Shown here piece after piece: positions 1-8,281 of a DNA stretch of 44,698 bases; position 1 is the first letter of the stretch, and each line of letters opens with the position of its first letter. Made by a program: the position numbers and the translations under genes. The notes below the pieces were generated by a model. The model had not been told where the DNA came from. It did not search any database and saw nothing but the letters and a program-made list of their open reading frames with translations. This stretch comes from Pseudomonadota bacterium. GTDB lineage: Bacteria > UBA10199 > 2-02-FULL-44-16 > JAAZCA01. Location: assembly GCA_016927275.1 (NCBI GenBank), contig JAFGMW010000077.1:1-44698 (forward strand), written 5' to 3'.

Positions 1-1104
<1,104 letters not shown>

Positions 1105-1132
1105 CCAGAGAGCCGGAAAGTTGGGACGCGGG

Positions 1133-1191
1133 TGTGGACAACGCGAGGTTTCGACGTCCGGTCATCCACAGAGCTGATCGCCTGTGGATAT
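1133..1191. promoter_or_regulatory. Cluster of three DnaA-box-like sequences
   Basis: Three nonamers each differ by one base from the DnaA box TTATCCACA or its complement: TGTGGACAA (1133-1141), TCATCCACA (1162-1170) and TGTGGATAT (1183-1191). The last two form an inverted pair, ATCCACAG and CTGTGGAT separated by ten bases, and are followed by an AT-rich stretch (about 1188-1207). They lie between the rpsI terminator and the pyrG promoter. A DnaA-binding site is one reading; an operator for another dyad-binding regulator is the alternative. Confidence 0.45.
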
Positions 1192-1234
1192 AATTTGCAC
1201 AAATAACAGTCGGGTGAAAAGGACCGGTCGGGAC

Positions 1235-1265
1235 AAAAGAAACGGGGTGGCATGTGCCACCCCGT
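1235..1265 (-). terminator. Intrinsic terminator downstream of rpsI
   Basis: A perfect inverted repeat, ACGGGGTGGCA (1242-1252) and TGCCACCCCGT (1255-1265), is followed on the minus strand by a T-rich run TTTCTTTT (1242-1235). The hairpin lies 28 bases past the rpsI stop codon, so it should end the rplM-rpsI transcript. Confidence 0.85.
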
Positions 1266-1293
1266 GAAAAGGTGCGAGGTTGAAGATCGTCGA

Positions 1294-1722
1294 TCAGCGC
1301 TTCGAGTACTGCGGACGCTTGCGCGCCTTTCTGCGGCCCACCTTGCGGCGCTCCTTCTCGCGGGCGTCGCGAGTGAGAAGCCCCTCGACCTTGAGAGGCT
1401 TTCTCAGGTCCTGGTTCATGGCGATGAGGGCCCTGGCGATGCCGTGTCTTGTAGCCCCGGCCTGTCCCGCGATGCCGCCGCCGCACACGTTGACCACCGC
1501 ATCGAACTTGCCGGCGGTGCCGGTGAGCTCGAAGGGCTTACCTACCGCCAGCTGCAGGGTGGGGCGGGGGAAGTAGTCGTTGACCGCCTTGCCGTTGACC
1601 GTGATGGTGCCCACGCCCGGCGCGAGCCTCACGCGGGCGATCGAGGTCTTGCGCTTTCCGGTCGCCTGGAACTCGGTGCGCTTCTTCGATCGGCCCTGCG
1701 TCTCCTGCGATGTCTCTTTCAT
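1294..1722 (-). CDS. rpsI: 30S ribosomal protein S9
   Basis: Component of the small-subunit head; its C-terminal tail reaches the P-site tRNA. The 142-residue product has the S9 core (ATGKRKTSIARVRL, then the VNVCGGGIAGQAGATRHGIA block) and ends in the conserved basic tail RRKARKRPQYSKR. It carries a short charged N-terminal extension (MKETSQETQGRSKKRTEF) compared with the roughly 130-residue norm. The ATG at 1722 is preceded by GGAGAAGG at good distance; upstream in-frame starts would overlap rplM. It lies 25 bases after rplM, the standard L13-S9 operon. Confidence 0.97.
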   Translation of the reverse strand: MKETSQETQGRSKKRTEFQATGKRKTSIARVRLAPGVGTITVNGKAVNDYFPRPTLQLAVGKPFELTGTAGKFDAVVNVCGGGIAGQAGATRHGIARALIAMNQDLRKPLKVEGLLTRDAREKERRKVGRRKARKRPQYSKR

Positions 1723-1747
1723 AGAACCTTCTCCGCTCTGGTGTTCG

Positions 1748-2185
1748 TTACAGTTTGATTTCGGTCGGCGACTGGGCTGCGTGCGGGTGCTCCGAGCCGG
1801 GGTAGATCTTGAGCTTCTTGATGATGTGTTTCGAGAGCGTGTTCTTGGGGAGCATGCCCCAGACCGCATCGCGGAGCACCCTGTCGGGGTGCTTTTCGAG
1901 CTGTTGCCCGGCCGAGATGGACTTCATGCCGCCGAAATAGCCGGAGTGGCTGTAGTAGTTCTTGTCGTCGAGCTTGTTGCCGGTGAAGCGGAGCTTCGCG
2001 GCATTGAGCACCACCACGAAATCACCCGCGTCCACGTGAGGGGTGAAACTCGCGCGGTGTTTGCCGCGGAGTATGTCGGCGATCCGGCTGGCCGCGCGGC
2101 CGACCACCTTGTCCGTCACGTCCACGACCACCCAGCCGCGTTCGGCGGTCTGGGGAGTTTCCAATCTGGTCTTCTGGCTTTCCAT
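1748..2185 (-). CDS. rplM: 50S ribosomal protein L13
   Basis: Early-assembling large-subunit protein. The 145-residue product matches the family in length and has the hallmark segments WVVVDVTDKVVGRAASRIA, GDFVVVLNAAKLRFTGNK and AVWGMLPKNTL. It is the first gene of the rplM-rpsI operon. The SD before the ATG at 2185 is weak, but the start gives the normal N-terminus with a short extension. Two promoter-like elements and a hairpin with a T-rich run lie in the 117-base gap separating it from nifS, which suggests its own transcription and perhaps leader control. Confidence 0.97.
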   Translation of the reverse strand: MESQKTRLETPQTAERGWVVVDVTDKVVGRAASRIADILRGKHRASFTPHVDAGDFVVVLNAAKLRFTGNKLDDKNYYSHSGYFGGMKSISAGQQLEKHPDRVLRDAVWGMLPKNTLSKHIIKKLKIYPGSEHPHAAQSPTEIKL

Positions 2186-2211
2186 AGTGGGCTCGCTATA
2201 TAACTAGTTGA

Positions 2212-2240
2212 ATTTAAAAAAGAAAACATGCCCCTGTCAA
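2212..2240 (-). promoter_or_regulatory. Candidate proximal promoter of rplM-rpsI
   Basis: Minus-strand TTGACA (2240-2235), 17-base spacer, TTAAAT (2217-2212). The -35 is perfect and the -10 matches four of six. The -35 lies in the loop of a hairpin (2231-2244), so the promoter and the terminator-like structure cannot both be the whole explanation. Confidence 0.4.
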
Positions 2241-2244
2241 GGGG
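2216..2244 (-). terminator. Terminator-like hairpin between nifS and rplM
   Basis: On the minus strand CCCCT (2244-2240) pairs with AGGGG (2235-2231) around a four-base loop, then CATG and a T-rich run (TTTTCTTTTTT) down to 2216. It could end nifS transcription or act as an attenuator in the rplM leader, since a second promoter lies upstream of it. The stem is only five base pairs. Confidence 0.4.
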
Positions 2245-2251
2245 TGCGCAA

Positions 2252-2279
2252 CTTATAGGAAAACCTCGTTCAAAGTCAA
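2252..2279 (-). promoter_or_regulatory. Candidate distal promoter of rplM-rpsI
   Basis: Minus-strand TTGACT (2279-2274), 16-base spacer, TATAAG (2257-2252); each hexamer matches consensus at five of six bases. The same design (TTGACT, 16 bases, TATAAC) precedes lysS. A transcript from here would include the hairpin at 2231-2244 in its leader. Confidence 0.55.
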
Positions 2280-2302
2280 GAAAAAACCATTAAATCCGGG
2301 GA

Positions 2303-3457
2303 TTAGGCGACCGGACTGAGCTCCCTGAGCCTCTTTATTATACCGGGCATGTGCGTAAGGACCGCGTCCACATCATCCTCTGTGTTGTAGCGGGACAGGG
2401 AGAACCGGATGGATCCGTGGGCCCGCTCGAACGGCACCCCCATCGCTATCATCACATGGGAGGGGTCGAGGCTGCCCGAGGCGCAGGCCGAGCCCGAGGA
2501 GGCGCAGATGTTGTGCTCGTTGAGGAGCAGGAGTATCGCCTCGCCCTCGACCGACTCGAAGCCGAGGTTGGTCGTGTTGGGAAGCCTGTGGCCCGTGTCG
2601 CCGTGTATGTGGACCCTCGGGATGGAATCGATGAGACCCTTCTCCAGCCTGTCGCGCAGGGCCGCCATCTGCCTGCAGTCCTCTTTCCAGTGAGCCATGG
2701 CGAGCTCGCAGGCCTTTCCAAGGCCGACGATGGACGCCGCATTCTCCGTGCCCGCCCTGCGGCCGCGCTCCTGATGTCCGCCGATGATCATGGGGGAGAA
2801 CTTCGTCCCCCGGCGGATGTAGAGCGCGCCGATCCCCTTCGGGGCGTGTATCTTGTGACCGGACATCGAGAGGTATGCTACAGGAGTTTCCCTAAGGTCG
2901 CAGGGGAGCTTGCCGATCGTCTGCACGGCGTCTGTGTGCAGCACGACCCCCCGGTCCGAGCATATCGCCGCTATCTCCTCGATGGGGAAGACGACGCCGG
3001 TCTCGTTGTTCGCCCACATGACTGAGACCAGGGCGGTCTGGTCGTCTATGGAGTCCCTCAGAGCGTCGAGGTCGAGCCTCCCCTGGCTGTCGACGGGGAG
3101 ATAGACCACGTCCATGCCGCGCCCCTCCAGGTGGCGGGCCAGGTTGAGCACCGCGGGGTGCTCGACCTTTGTCGTCACGATCCTCTTCTTGTCGGGCGCG
3201 GCCGCGAGCGCGGACATGATTGCGGCGTTGTCGCTCTCCGTGCCGCAGCTGGTGAAGACGATCTCGTCCGGCCCGGCCGCCCCCAATGTCAGGGCGACCT
3301 GCTCCCGGGCCCTCTCGATGTGGCGCCCCACCTGTCCGCCGAAGGTGTGCATGCTGGAGGGGTTGCCCCACATCTCCCTGAGAAAGGGGAGCATGGCGTC
3401 GATGACCTCAGGGGCCACGCGCGTGGTCGCGTTGTTGTCCAGATAGATTGCCTTCAA
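2303..3457 (-). CDS. nifS: Cysteine desulfurase, NifS/IscS type
   Basis: PLP enzyme that removes sulfur from cysteine as an enzyme-bound persulfide and passes it to the NifU scaffold. The 384-residue product starts KAIYLDNNATT, the typical NifS/IscS N-terminus. It has SGHKIHAPKG with the PLP lysine at K202, and the persulfide cysteine C325 in SSGSACASGS. The start is TTG at 3457: its TTGA overlaps the nifU stop, and AGGAGGTG stands six bases upstream, which indicates translational coupling. The frame is open upstream for 34 more codons inside nifU, which I reject because they do not match the family. It is the last gene of merR-nifU-nifS. Confidence 0.95.
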   Translation of the reverse strand: MKAIYLDNNATTRVAPEVIDAMLPFLREMWGNPSSMHTFGGQVGRHIERAREQVALTLGAAGPDEIVFTSCGTESDNAAIMSALAAAPDKKRIVTTKVEHPAVLNLARHLEGRGMDVVYLPVDSQGRLDLDALRDSIDDQTALVSVMWANNETGVVFPIEEIAAICSDRGVVLHTDAVQTIGKLPCDLRETPVAYLSMSGHKIHAPKGIGALYIRRGTKFSPMIIGGHQERGRRAGTENAASIVGLGKACELAMAHWKEDCRQMAALRDRLEKGLIDSIPRVHIHGDTGHRLPNTTNLGFESVEGEAILLLLNEHNICASSGSACASGSLDPSHVMIAMGVPFERAHGSIRFSLSRYNTEDDVDAVLTHMPGIIKRLRELSPVA

Positions 3458-4320
3458 GCCCGCACCTCCTCGACCCTGATGGAGGGAGAGACCTCCCTCT
3501 GTATCTCCTTCTCGATGAACTGCCTCATCGTGTAGTTGGCGGAGGGGCAGTTCTCGCATGCCCCTTTGAGCCTCACGTAGACGACGTTCTGGTCCACGTC
3601 CAGCAGATCTATGTCGCCTCCGTCCTGCCTGAGCGCGGGCCTGATGCGCTCGCTGATGAGCTGCTCGATGATGTGTATTTTCTCGATGTTGGTGAGCGCG
3701 AGCCCCTTTGCCTTTTTCTCCTGCGCGACCTGCGCCGGGGTGGTCGGGGCGGTCTTACCGTTGCGGATCTCGTCGAGGATCTCCTGTATCCTCTCGTGGC
3801 AGAGGCCGCATCCGCCGCCGGCCTTGGTGTAATTTGTGACCTCCTCCACGGTGGTGAGGCGGTTCTCCCTGGCGACCTTCCTGATCTGCTCGTCGGTCAC
3901 CCCGTAGCACTTGCATACCACCGTCCCCTCGAGGGTCCTGGTCTCCGCCCCCTCGCCGCGGTAGTTGGCGATCGCGGCCTCGAGGGCCTCGCGCCCCATG
4001 ACGGAGCAGTGCATCTTCTCCTCGGGCAGCCCGCCGAGATACTCGGCTATGTCCCTGTTGGTGATCCTCTCCGCCTCCTCGAGCGTCTTTCCCCTGATGA
4101 TCTCGGTGAGGGCGGAACTGGAGGCGATCGCCGAGGCGCAGCCGAAGGTCTTGAACCGGGCATCGACTATGCGGCCTTCGTCGTCGAGTTTGAAGCTGAG
4201 CCTCAGCATGTCTCCGCATGCGAGCGATCCGACCTCGCCCACGCCGTCGGGGTTTTCTATCTCGCCCACGTTGCGAGGGTGAATGAAATGTTCGATCACC
4301 TTCTCAGTGTAGTTCCACAT
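3454..4320 (-). CDS. nifU: NifU, three-domain Fe-S cluster scaffold
   Basis: Scaffold on which Fe-S clusters are built and from which they are passed to apoproteins. The 288-residue product has all three classical parts. The IscU-like domain has cysteines C35, C61 and C105. A central BFD-like [2Fe-2S] domain has C136, C138, C171 and C174. The C-terminal Nfu domain carries C255 and C258 in GACENCPS. The ATG at 4320 has GGGAGGT seven bases upstream and yields the standard start MWNYTEKVIEHF. The gene is 13 bases after merR and overlaps the nifS start. No nitrogenase genes are in the window, so a housekeeping Fe-S role is more likely than a nitrogenase-specific one. Confidence 0.96.
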   Translation of the reverse strand: MWNYTEKVIEHFIHPRNVGEIENPDGVGEVGSLACGDMLRLSFKLDDEGRIVDARFKTFGCASAIASSSALTEIIRGKTLEEAERITNRDIAEYLGGLPEEKMHCSVMGREALEAAIANYRGEGAETRTLEGTVVCKCYGVTDEQIRKVARENRLTTVEEVTNYTKAGGGCGLCHERIQEILDEIRNGKTAPTTPAQVAQEKKAKGLALTNIEKIHIIEQLISERIRPALRQDGGDIDLLDVDQNVVYVRLKGACENCPSANYTMRQFIEKEIQREVSPSIRVEEVRA

Positions 4321-4333
4321 GGGATCCACCTCC

Positions 4334-4798
4334 CTATATGAGCGGATCAAGCAGGGGGGAGATATCCTCCCCGCGCTCCGCCAGGCACCTGCTGCAGGTC
4401 TCCTTCTCCATCGGCTGCCCGCACCTGCTGCATCGGGCCAGCTGCTCGATCACGTCGTCTATCTGCTCCATGCACTGGCGAAGGCCTGCGATCTTTTCCT
4501 CGAACTCCCTGCGCCGAAGGAGCAGGGCGCCCCGCAGTTCGTCAAGGGATTCCCTGGAGGCGCTGCCGTTGCGCAGCCCCAGGAGCGCGCGGATTTCCTC
4601 CAGCGCCATGCCTATGTCCTTGAACCTGACGATGATCTTCATGAGCTGGAGGTCATGGTCGGAATAGACCCTGAATCCGCCCTCGCTTCTTGAGGGGGAG
4701 AGCAGCCCCAGCTCCTCGTAGTACCTGATGGTCCTGGAGGAGATGCCCAGCAACTGCGCAACCTCGCCAATATGATAAGTTGATTCCTTGCTATCCAT
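4334..4798 (-). CDS. MerR-family regulator with a four-cysteine tail, probable regulator of nifUS
   Basis: A 154-residue transcription regulator. Residues 8-45 are the MerR winged helix (YHIGEVAQLLGISSRTIRYY, then GGFRVYS), followed by a coiled-coil-like dimer helix (about 80-120). A C-terminal cysteine cluster, C123-x2-C126-x8-C135-x2-C138, looks like a small zinc ribbon or metal/Fe-S site. The gene ends 13 bases before nifU, so it is almost certainly co-transcribed. A 24-bp imperfect palindrome lies 18 bases upstream of its start, at the place expected for a self-regulated operator. Metal or cluster sensing through the cysteines is an inference. The position suggests it does what IscR does elsewhere, but the families are unrelated in DNA-binding domain. 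Confidence 0.85.
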   Translation of the reverse strand: MDSKESTYHIGEVAQLLGISSRTIRYYEELGLLSPSRSEGGFRVYSDHDLQLMKIIVRFKDIGMALEEIRALLGLRNGSASRESLDELRGALLLRRREFEEKIAGLRQCMEQIDDVIEQLARCSRCGQPMEKETCSRCLAERGEDISPLLDPLI

Positions 4799-4816
4799 AA
4801 GGCAAGCTTATCCAAC

Positions 4817-4840
4817 CTTAACGTTAACGTCAACATTAAG
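4817..4840. promoter_or_regulatory. 24-bp imperfect palindrome, candidate operator of the merR-nifU-nifS operon
   Basis: The half sites CTTAACGTTAAC (4817-4828) and GTCAACATTAAG (4829-4840) are complementary except at two of twelve pairs. A minus-strand TTGACG that could be a -35 lies inside it (4833-4828); the best-placed -10 (TAAGCT, 4810-4805) is poor, as is common for activator-dependent MerR promoters. From memory, TTGACGTTAACG-like palindromes are known for some MerR regulators such as LiuR; that similarity needs checking. Confidence 0.6.
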
Positions 4841-4908
4841 ATCACAAATGAGGATGCGCTTGTTTTAATTAATTATTAGATATTTAAAAGGGAAATATGA
4901 ATTATTAC

Positions 4909-5613
4909 TTAAACTTTTCGGGCATATTGAGGGAGATTTTGAGCGATCCTTGCGGAAAAAATGTCGATCATGGCCTGCGTATAGCTCAGCACGCTGGGGA
5001 CATAGGCCTGGGTTTCCTTGAAGGGGGGTATCTTGTTGCCGTATTTCTCTACGTTTCCCTCTCCCGCATTATAGCCGGCAAGTGCGAGTTCCACATTCCC
5101 GTCGAAGCGGTCGAGGAGCCAGCGAAGGTACTTGGTACCGCCCTCGATGTTCTCCGCCGGGTCGAAGACGTTCTTCACGCCGAAGCGCCTGGCGGTGGCG
5201 GGCATCAGCTGCATGAGGCCCTTTGCGCCCGCATGCGAGACCGCTTTGTGGTTTGCGCCCGATTCCTGCAGGATGACGCCGCAGATGAGCTCGACCGGGA
5301 CGTTGTTGCGCCTGGCTGCGCCCTCTATGAGAGGGGCGAGCTTCGAGAGGCGCTCGGCATGCTTGATCGTGATCCTGCTGGAGAGGGCCATGCGGGGGGG
5401 CGGCTGGTGCCTGCGCGCGCCCGAGAGTTTCTTCTGATGGCGCGGCGATTCGGTGAGGTGTTCCTGTTTGCTGCCCCTGTTCTCATCGCTCGACTGGGCG
5501 ATCTTGTCCAGGCGCTTCTTGAAGGCTTCCGAGTCGTGGGCCTTCGCCTTGCCCTGTTCGACAAAGCGGCTGTATCGCTCCACAAGACCCTTTTCTTTGA
5601 CCGGTATGCTCAT
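4909..5613 (-). CDS. Lytic transglycosylase, SLT domain, no evident signal peptide
   Basis: Cleaves peptidoglycan glycan strands by an intramolecular reaction. The 234-residue product has a charged, low-complexity N-terminal part (1-80) and a complete SLT domain (about 95-215). The domain shows the catalytic glutamate E117 in ILQESGANHKAVS, then GLMQLMPATA, AGYNAGEG and ETQAYV. SLT enzymes normally carry an export signal or lipobox; none is visible here, and the ATG at 5613 has a good SD (GGAAGGAAG). It may be exported by another route or need an upstream start that I cannot find. It stands alone between the double-RDD gene and merR. A TATAAT at about 5630-5635 could be its -10, but the -35 is poor. 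Confidence 0.88.
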   Translation of the reverse strand: MSIPVKEKGLVERYSRFVEQGKAKAHDSEAFKKRLDKIAQSSDENRGSKQEHLTESPRHQKKLSGARRHQPPPRMALSSRITIKHAERLSKLAPLIEGAARRNNVPVELICGVILQESGANHKAVSHAGAKGLMQLMPATARRFGVKNVFDPAENIEGGTKYLRWLLDRFDGNVELALAGYNAGEGNVEKYGNKIPPFKETQAYVPSVLSYTQAMIDIFSARIAQNLPQYARKV

Positions 5614-5728
5614 CTTCCTTCCATGATCATTATAATGAACAGAGGCGCACGAAAATCCTCATGGATATTATCGGGTGCCCGACTACCTGAAGTTGCTTGA
5701 AACTGAATTAATCAATGAAAATAAACAG

Positions 5729-7450
5729 TTAGTCGCCCAGGGATTCATCCTCATCGCGTTCATCATCATCGCTCTCCTGCTCCGGTGCGGCTGGAGGTGT
5801 GACAGGCTCGCTCATCGCAGGGCCCGGCATGGCGGAAGGGCCCTCGTCCTGTTCGGCCTGTGCCTTCGGGGCCTCGGGGGCAGGGGGGGGAGTCGGGGGC
5901 TGGATGAGGGGCGCCTCCTCAGGGGGGGTGATGTAGAAGAAGCGCTGCTCCTTTATCTCGCGGCGGGCGTGCTTGTCGCGAAGGGTGATCGTCACCGTGT
6001 ACCTTCCCGGGAGGGAGCGCTCGGGCAGGGCGATGTTGTTCTCGAACCGGATGAGGCCGCGCTTGGTCATCTTCTGCCGGAAGTCGTTGATGTTCTCCAG
6101 CTTGAGGCCGACGGTCCCGTCGGGGTATCTGATGTCCACGTCCTCCTGGATCCACACCTCGCCGTTCTTTACGCTCACGCCGCCCACGTCGAACACCATG
6201 AACAGGGTCTCGCCCGGCTGGAATATGGAGGGCTTGCGGATGGAGAGCGGATCGCCGGCGGCAAACTGGAAGTCCCGGATCCCCAGGTTGGCCTCGCGCA
6301 TCTCCTCGACCGTGGAGGCCCTGCCCCTGACGTCGAAGTCCGGGAGGAAGTTCACCTCGAAGTCGCCGCTCAAGAGGTTCTGGCGGTTGTTCGCCCCTGC
6401 GTAGAGGAGCACAGCGGCGAGCAGGAGCGCGGCGCAGATCGATATGGCACCCCTCCACTCGCGCGACGCCTTGACGACCAGCGAGCCCGCGGCCGCATCG
6501 CCGGGCCTCTGCCTGCGGACGTTCATGAGGCCGGTCAAAAACCCCAGGGGGTTTAGGTCGAACGGCTTCCAGATGTTCCTCACCAGCGCGGTGGCCAGAG
6601 AGCTCGCGCTTCCGTCCTCGTGGCAGACCGAAAGCCCCATGATCCACTTGCCGGGCGATGTGTGGAGGAGCCACTCCGGCAGCACGAAATAGGCGAGCAG
6701 AAAGAGGGGGGCCATCACGGTGAGGAGCATGCTTCCGACCGGCATGCGCGGGGAGAGGAGCAGCGCGTAGCCCAGCGCCCAGCCGCAGAGGATAGCGAGG
6801 TCGATCACGAGCGCCACGGCACGGCGCGATACGCTGGATATGAGGTCGAGCGAGAGGGCGAACCTGCGCGGCGGCCTGTTCAGGGTGCGTATGACGAGCG
6901 TGTGCGCGGCCATGTCGCCGAGCCTCTTGTGCCAGTCGGTCCACTCCATGCACGCGACAGGGACGAGGATCGGCGCGAGCAGCATGTCGATCGGCCGCAG
7001 GAGGTTTCTTACGAGGGCGGAGCCGAAAGAGACGTGGCCGCCGTCCTGGCCCCTCACGTACAGGTGGCAGAGGAGCTTGCCCGGGCTCGCGCCCAGGGAG
7101 AACTCCGACAGGGTGAACCAGAGCAGGGCGATGAGGAGAAATATCCCGTGGAAGATCAGGCCCGGGACCCCCGCGGCGGGCACAGGGCCGGCGGCGGCCC
7201 CCATGACGACGGCTCGGTAGGCGACCATGAGGGGCCAGTAGAGGGCGTAGAGCAGCGAGCAGTCGATGAAGAAGGCGGCGAAGCGGTCCTTCAGCTCCGC
7301 GATGGTCGGGGCCTGGGAGTCGGCCTCCTCGCCCGATGCGGAGGCGGCGCGCCCGCCGCGGTCCATCGTGAACTCGTCGTCGAAATCGGTCGGGATCTCG
7401 CCCACGTCGATCAGATCGGTCTTGCCGAGCTCTCTCTCGTCGCTTGCCAT
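5729..7450 (-). CDS. Membrane protein with two RDD domains and an extracytoplasmic tail
   Basis: A 573-residue protein of unknown function. Residues 1-48 are acidic and cytosolic. Two RDD-type membrane domains follow: one at about 50-190 (R56/D63, SPGKLL at 122, KRLGDMAAHTLV at 175) and one at about 205-328 (R210/D217, SPGKWIMGL at 265, RRQRPGDAAAGSLVV at 312). Another membrane helix (about 335-352) leads to a 160-residue beta-rich segment with ligand- or Ig-like character and then a Pro/Ala- and Asp/Glu-rich tail ending DDDERDEDESLGD. RDD proteins are usually a single domain of 150-200 residues, so this is an enlarged form. It has a clear SD (GGGGAGAAG) and follows the phosphodiesterase gene by ten bases. 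Confidence 0.8.
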   Translation of the reverse strand: MASDERELGKTDLIDVGEIPTDFDDEFTMDRGGRAASASGEEADSQAPTIAELKDRFAAFFIDCSLLYALYWPLMVAYRAVVMGAAAGPVPAAGVPGLIFHGIFLLIALLWFTLSEFSLGASPGKLLCHLYVRGQDGGHVSFGSALVRNLLRPIDMLLAPILVPVACMEWTDWHKRLGDMAAHTLVIRTLNRPPRRFALSLDLISSVSRRAVALVIDLAILCGWALGYALLLSPRMPVGSMLLTVMAPLFLLAYFVLPEWLLHTSPGKWIMGLSVCHEDGSASSLATALVRNIWKPFDLNPLGFLTGLMNVRRQRPGDAAAGSLVVKASREWRGAISICAALLLAAVLLYAGANNRQNLLSGDFEVNFLPDFDVRGRASTVEEMREANLGIRDFQFAAGDPLSIRKPSIFQPGETLFMVFDVGGVSVKNGEVWIQEDVDIRYPDGTVGLKLENINDFRQKMTKRGLIRFENNIALPERSLPGRYTVTITLRDKHARREIKEQRFFYITPPEEAPLIQPPTPPPAPEAPKAQAEQDEGPSAMPGPAMSEPVTPPAAPEQESDDDERDEDESLGD

Positions 7451-7460
7451 CTTCTCCCCC

Positions 7461-8246
7461 TCACATCGTCTCAGCGGCTCCGAAGTGACGCTTTGCCGCG
7501 GCTATGTCGTCGGTGAATATTCCGTCCACCCCCATACCGGAGCAGAGATCGAACTCATGGGGCTCGTTCGCCGTCCATGCGTTGATCTCGAGGCCGGTCC
7601 TGCGCATCTTGGCGGCGAGTGACGGCCACAGCGCGCGGAGCGACGGATGCAGCGCCGTGATCCCCTCGAATTTAGCAAAAAGGCGCGTCGGGAAAAAGGG
7701 AAAAGGGGGCAGCGCGATCGTGAGGGCCCTGGGCAGCTTCGGATGCCTGCGCCTCAGCTCGTTCACTATCCGCCAGCACGAGGTGGCGACGAGCACCCTG
7801 CCGCGCATCCTGAACTCGCCGAGGAGGCCGCCTACGAGCTGCGCGACCGAAGCGGCGAACCCCGGCTGATACTTCAGGTCGATGACCGTGAGCACCTCGT
7901 GCGGGGCGATGAGCTCCAGGACCTCGGGGAGGGTGGGCATGGGGGTGCCGGCGAATTTCGTGCTGAATTGGCTGCCGGCGTCGAGATTCCGCACGGTCTC
8001 GAAGGGGGTGGCGTGCAGGTATCCCTCGAAGAGGGTGCGGAGGGACAGGTCGTCGTCGTGGGTGCAGACCGGGACCTTGTCCCGCGTGAGCTGGACGTCG
8101 AACTCGATGCCGTCGGCGCCGAGATCCAGGGCCCTCTTTATGGCGGGCAGGGTGTTCTCAGGGGCCTCGGCCCCGGCGCCCCGGTGCGCGATGAGCATGG
8201 GCCTCTTCTTCCGGGCCGAAACGTCCTCGAGGGTCATCCTCTCCAT
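7461..8246 (-). CDS. Glycerophosphodiester phosphodiesterase family protein
   Basis: Hydrolyses glycerophosphodiesters to glycerol 3-phosphate and an alcohol. The 261-residue product has the GDPD signature: AHRGAGAEAPENTLPA (H21, R22, E30, N31), GIEFDVQLTRDKVPVCTHDD (E48, D50, H63), later VIDLKYQPG, and a C-terminal NAWTANEP block. There is no signal peptide, so it is of the cytoplasmic UgpQ-like kind. The first ATG (8246) lacks a good SD; an ATG three codons in (8237) is an alternative. It lies between rsmE and the double-RDD gene on the same strand, probably in one transcript. Confidence 0.92.
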   Translation of the reverse strand: MERMTLEDVSARKKRPMLIAHRGAGAEAPENTLPAIKRALDLGADGIEFDVQLTRDKVPVCTHDDDLSLRTLFEGYLHATPFETVRNLDAGSQFSTKFAGTPMPTLPEVLELIAPHEVLTVIDLKYQPGFAASVAQLVGGLLGEFRMRGRVLVATSCWRIVNELRRRHPKLPRALTIALPPFPFFPTRLFAKFEGITALHPSLRALWPSLAAKMRRTGLEINAWTANEPHEFDLCSGMGVDGIFTDDIAAAKRHFGAAETM

Positions 8247-8281
8247 GCGGGGGGTATATCACATGACGGGTGGCGTGTCGA

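Noticed and set aside
3454-4320. Evidence for a nitrogen-fixation island because of nifU and nifS
   Set aside because: No nifHDK or nif regulators are present; full-length NifU and NifS serve general Fe-S assembly in many bacteria.
5668-5681. TCGGGTGCCCGA palindrome between slt and the double-RDD gene as a terminator
   Set aside because: The stem is five base pairs with a two-base loop and no T-run on either side.
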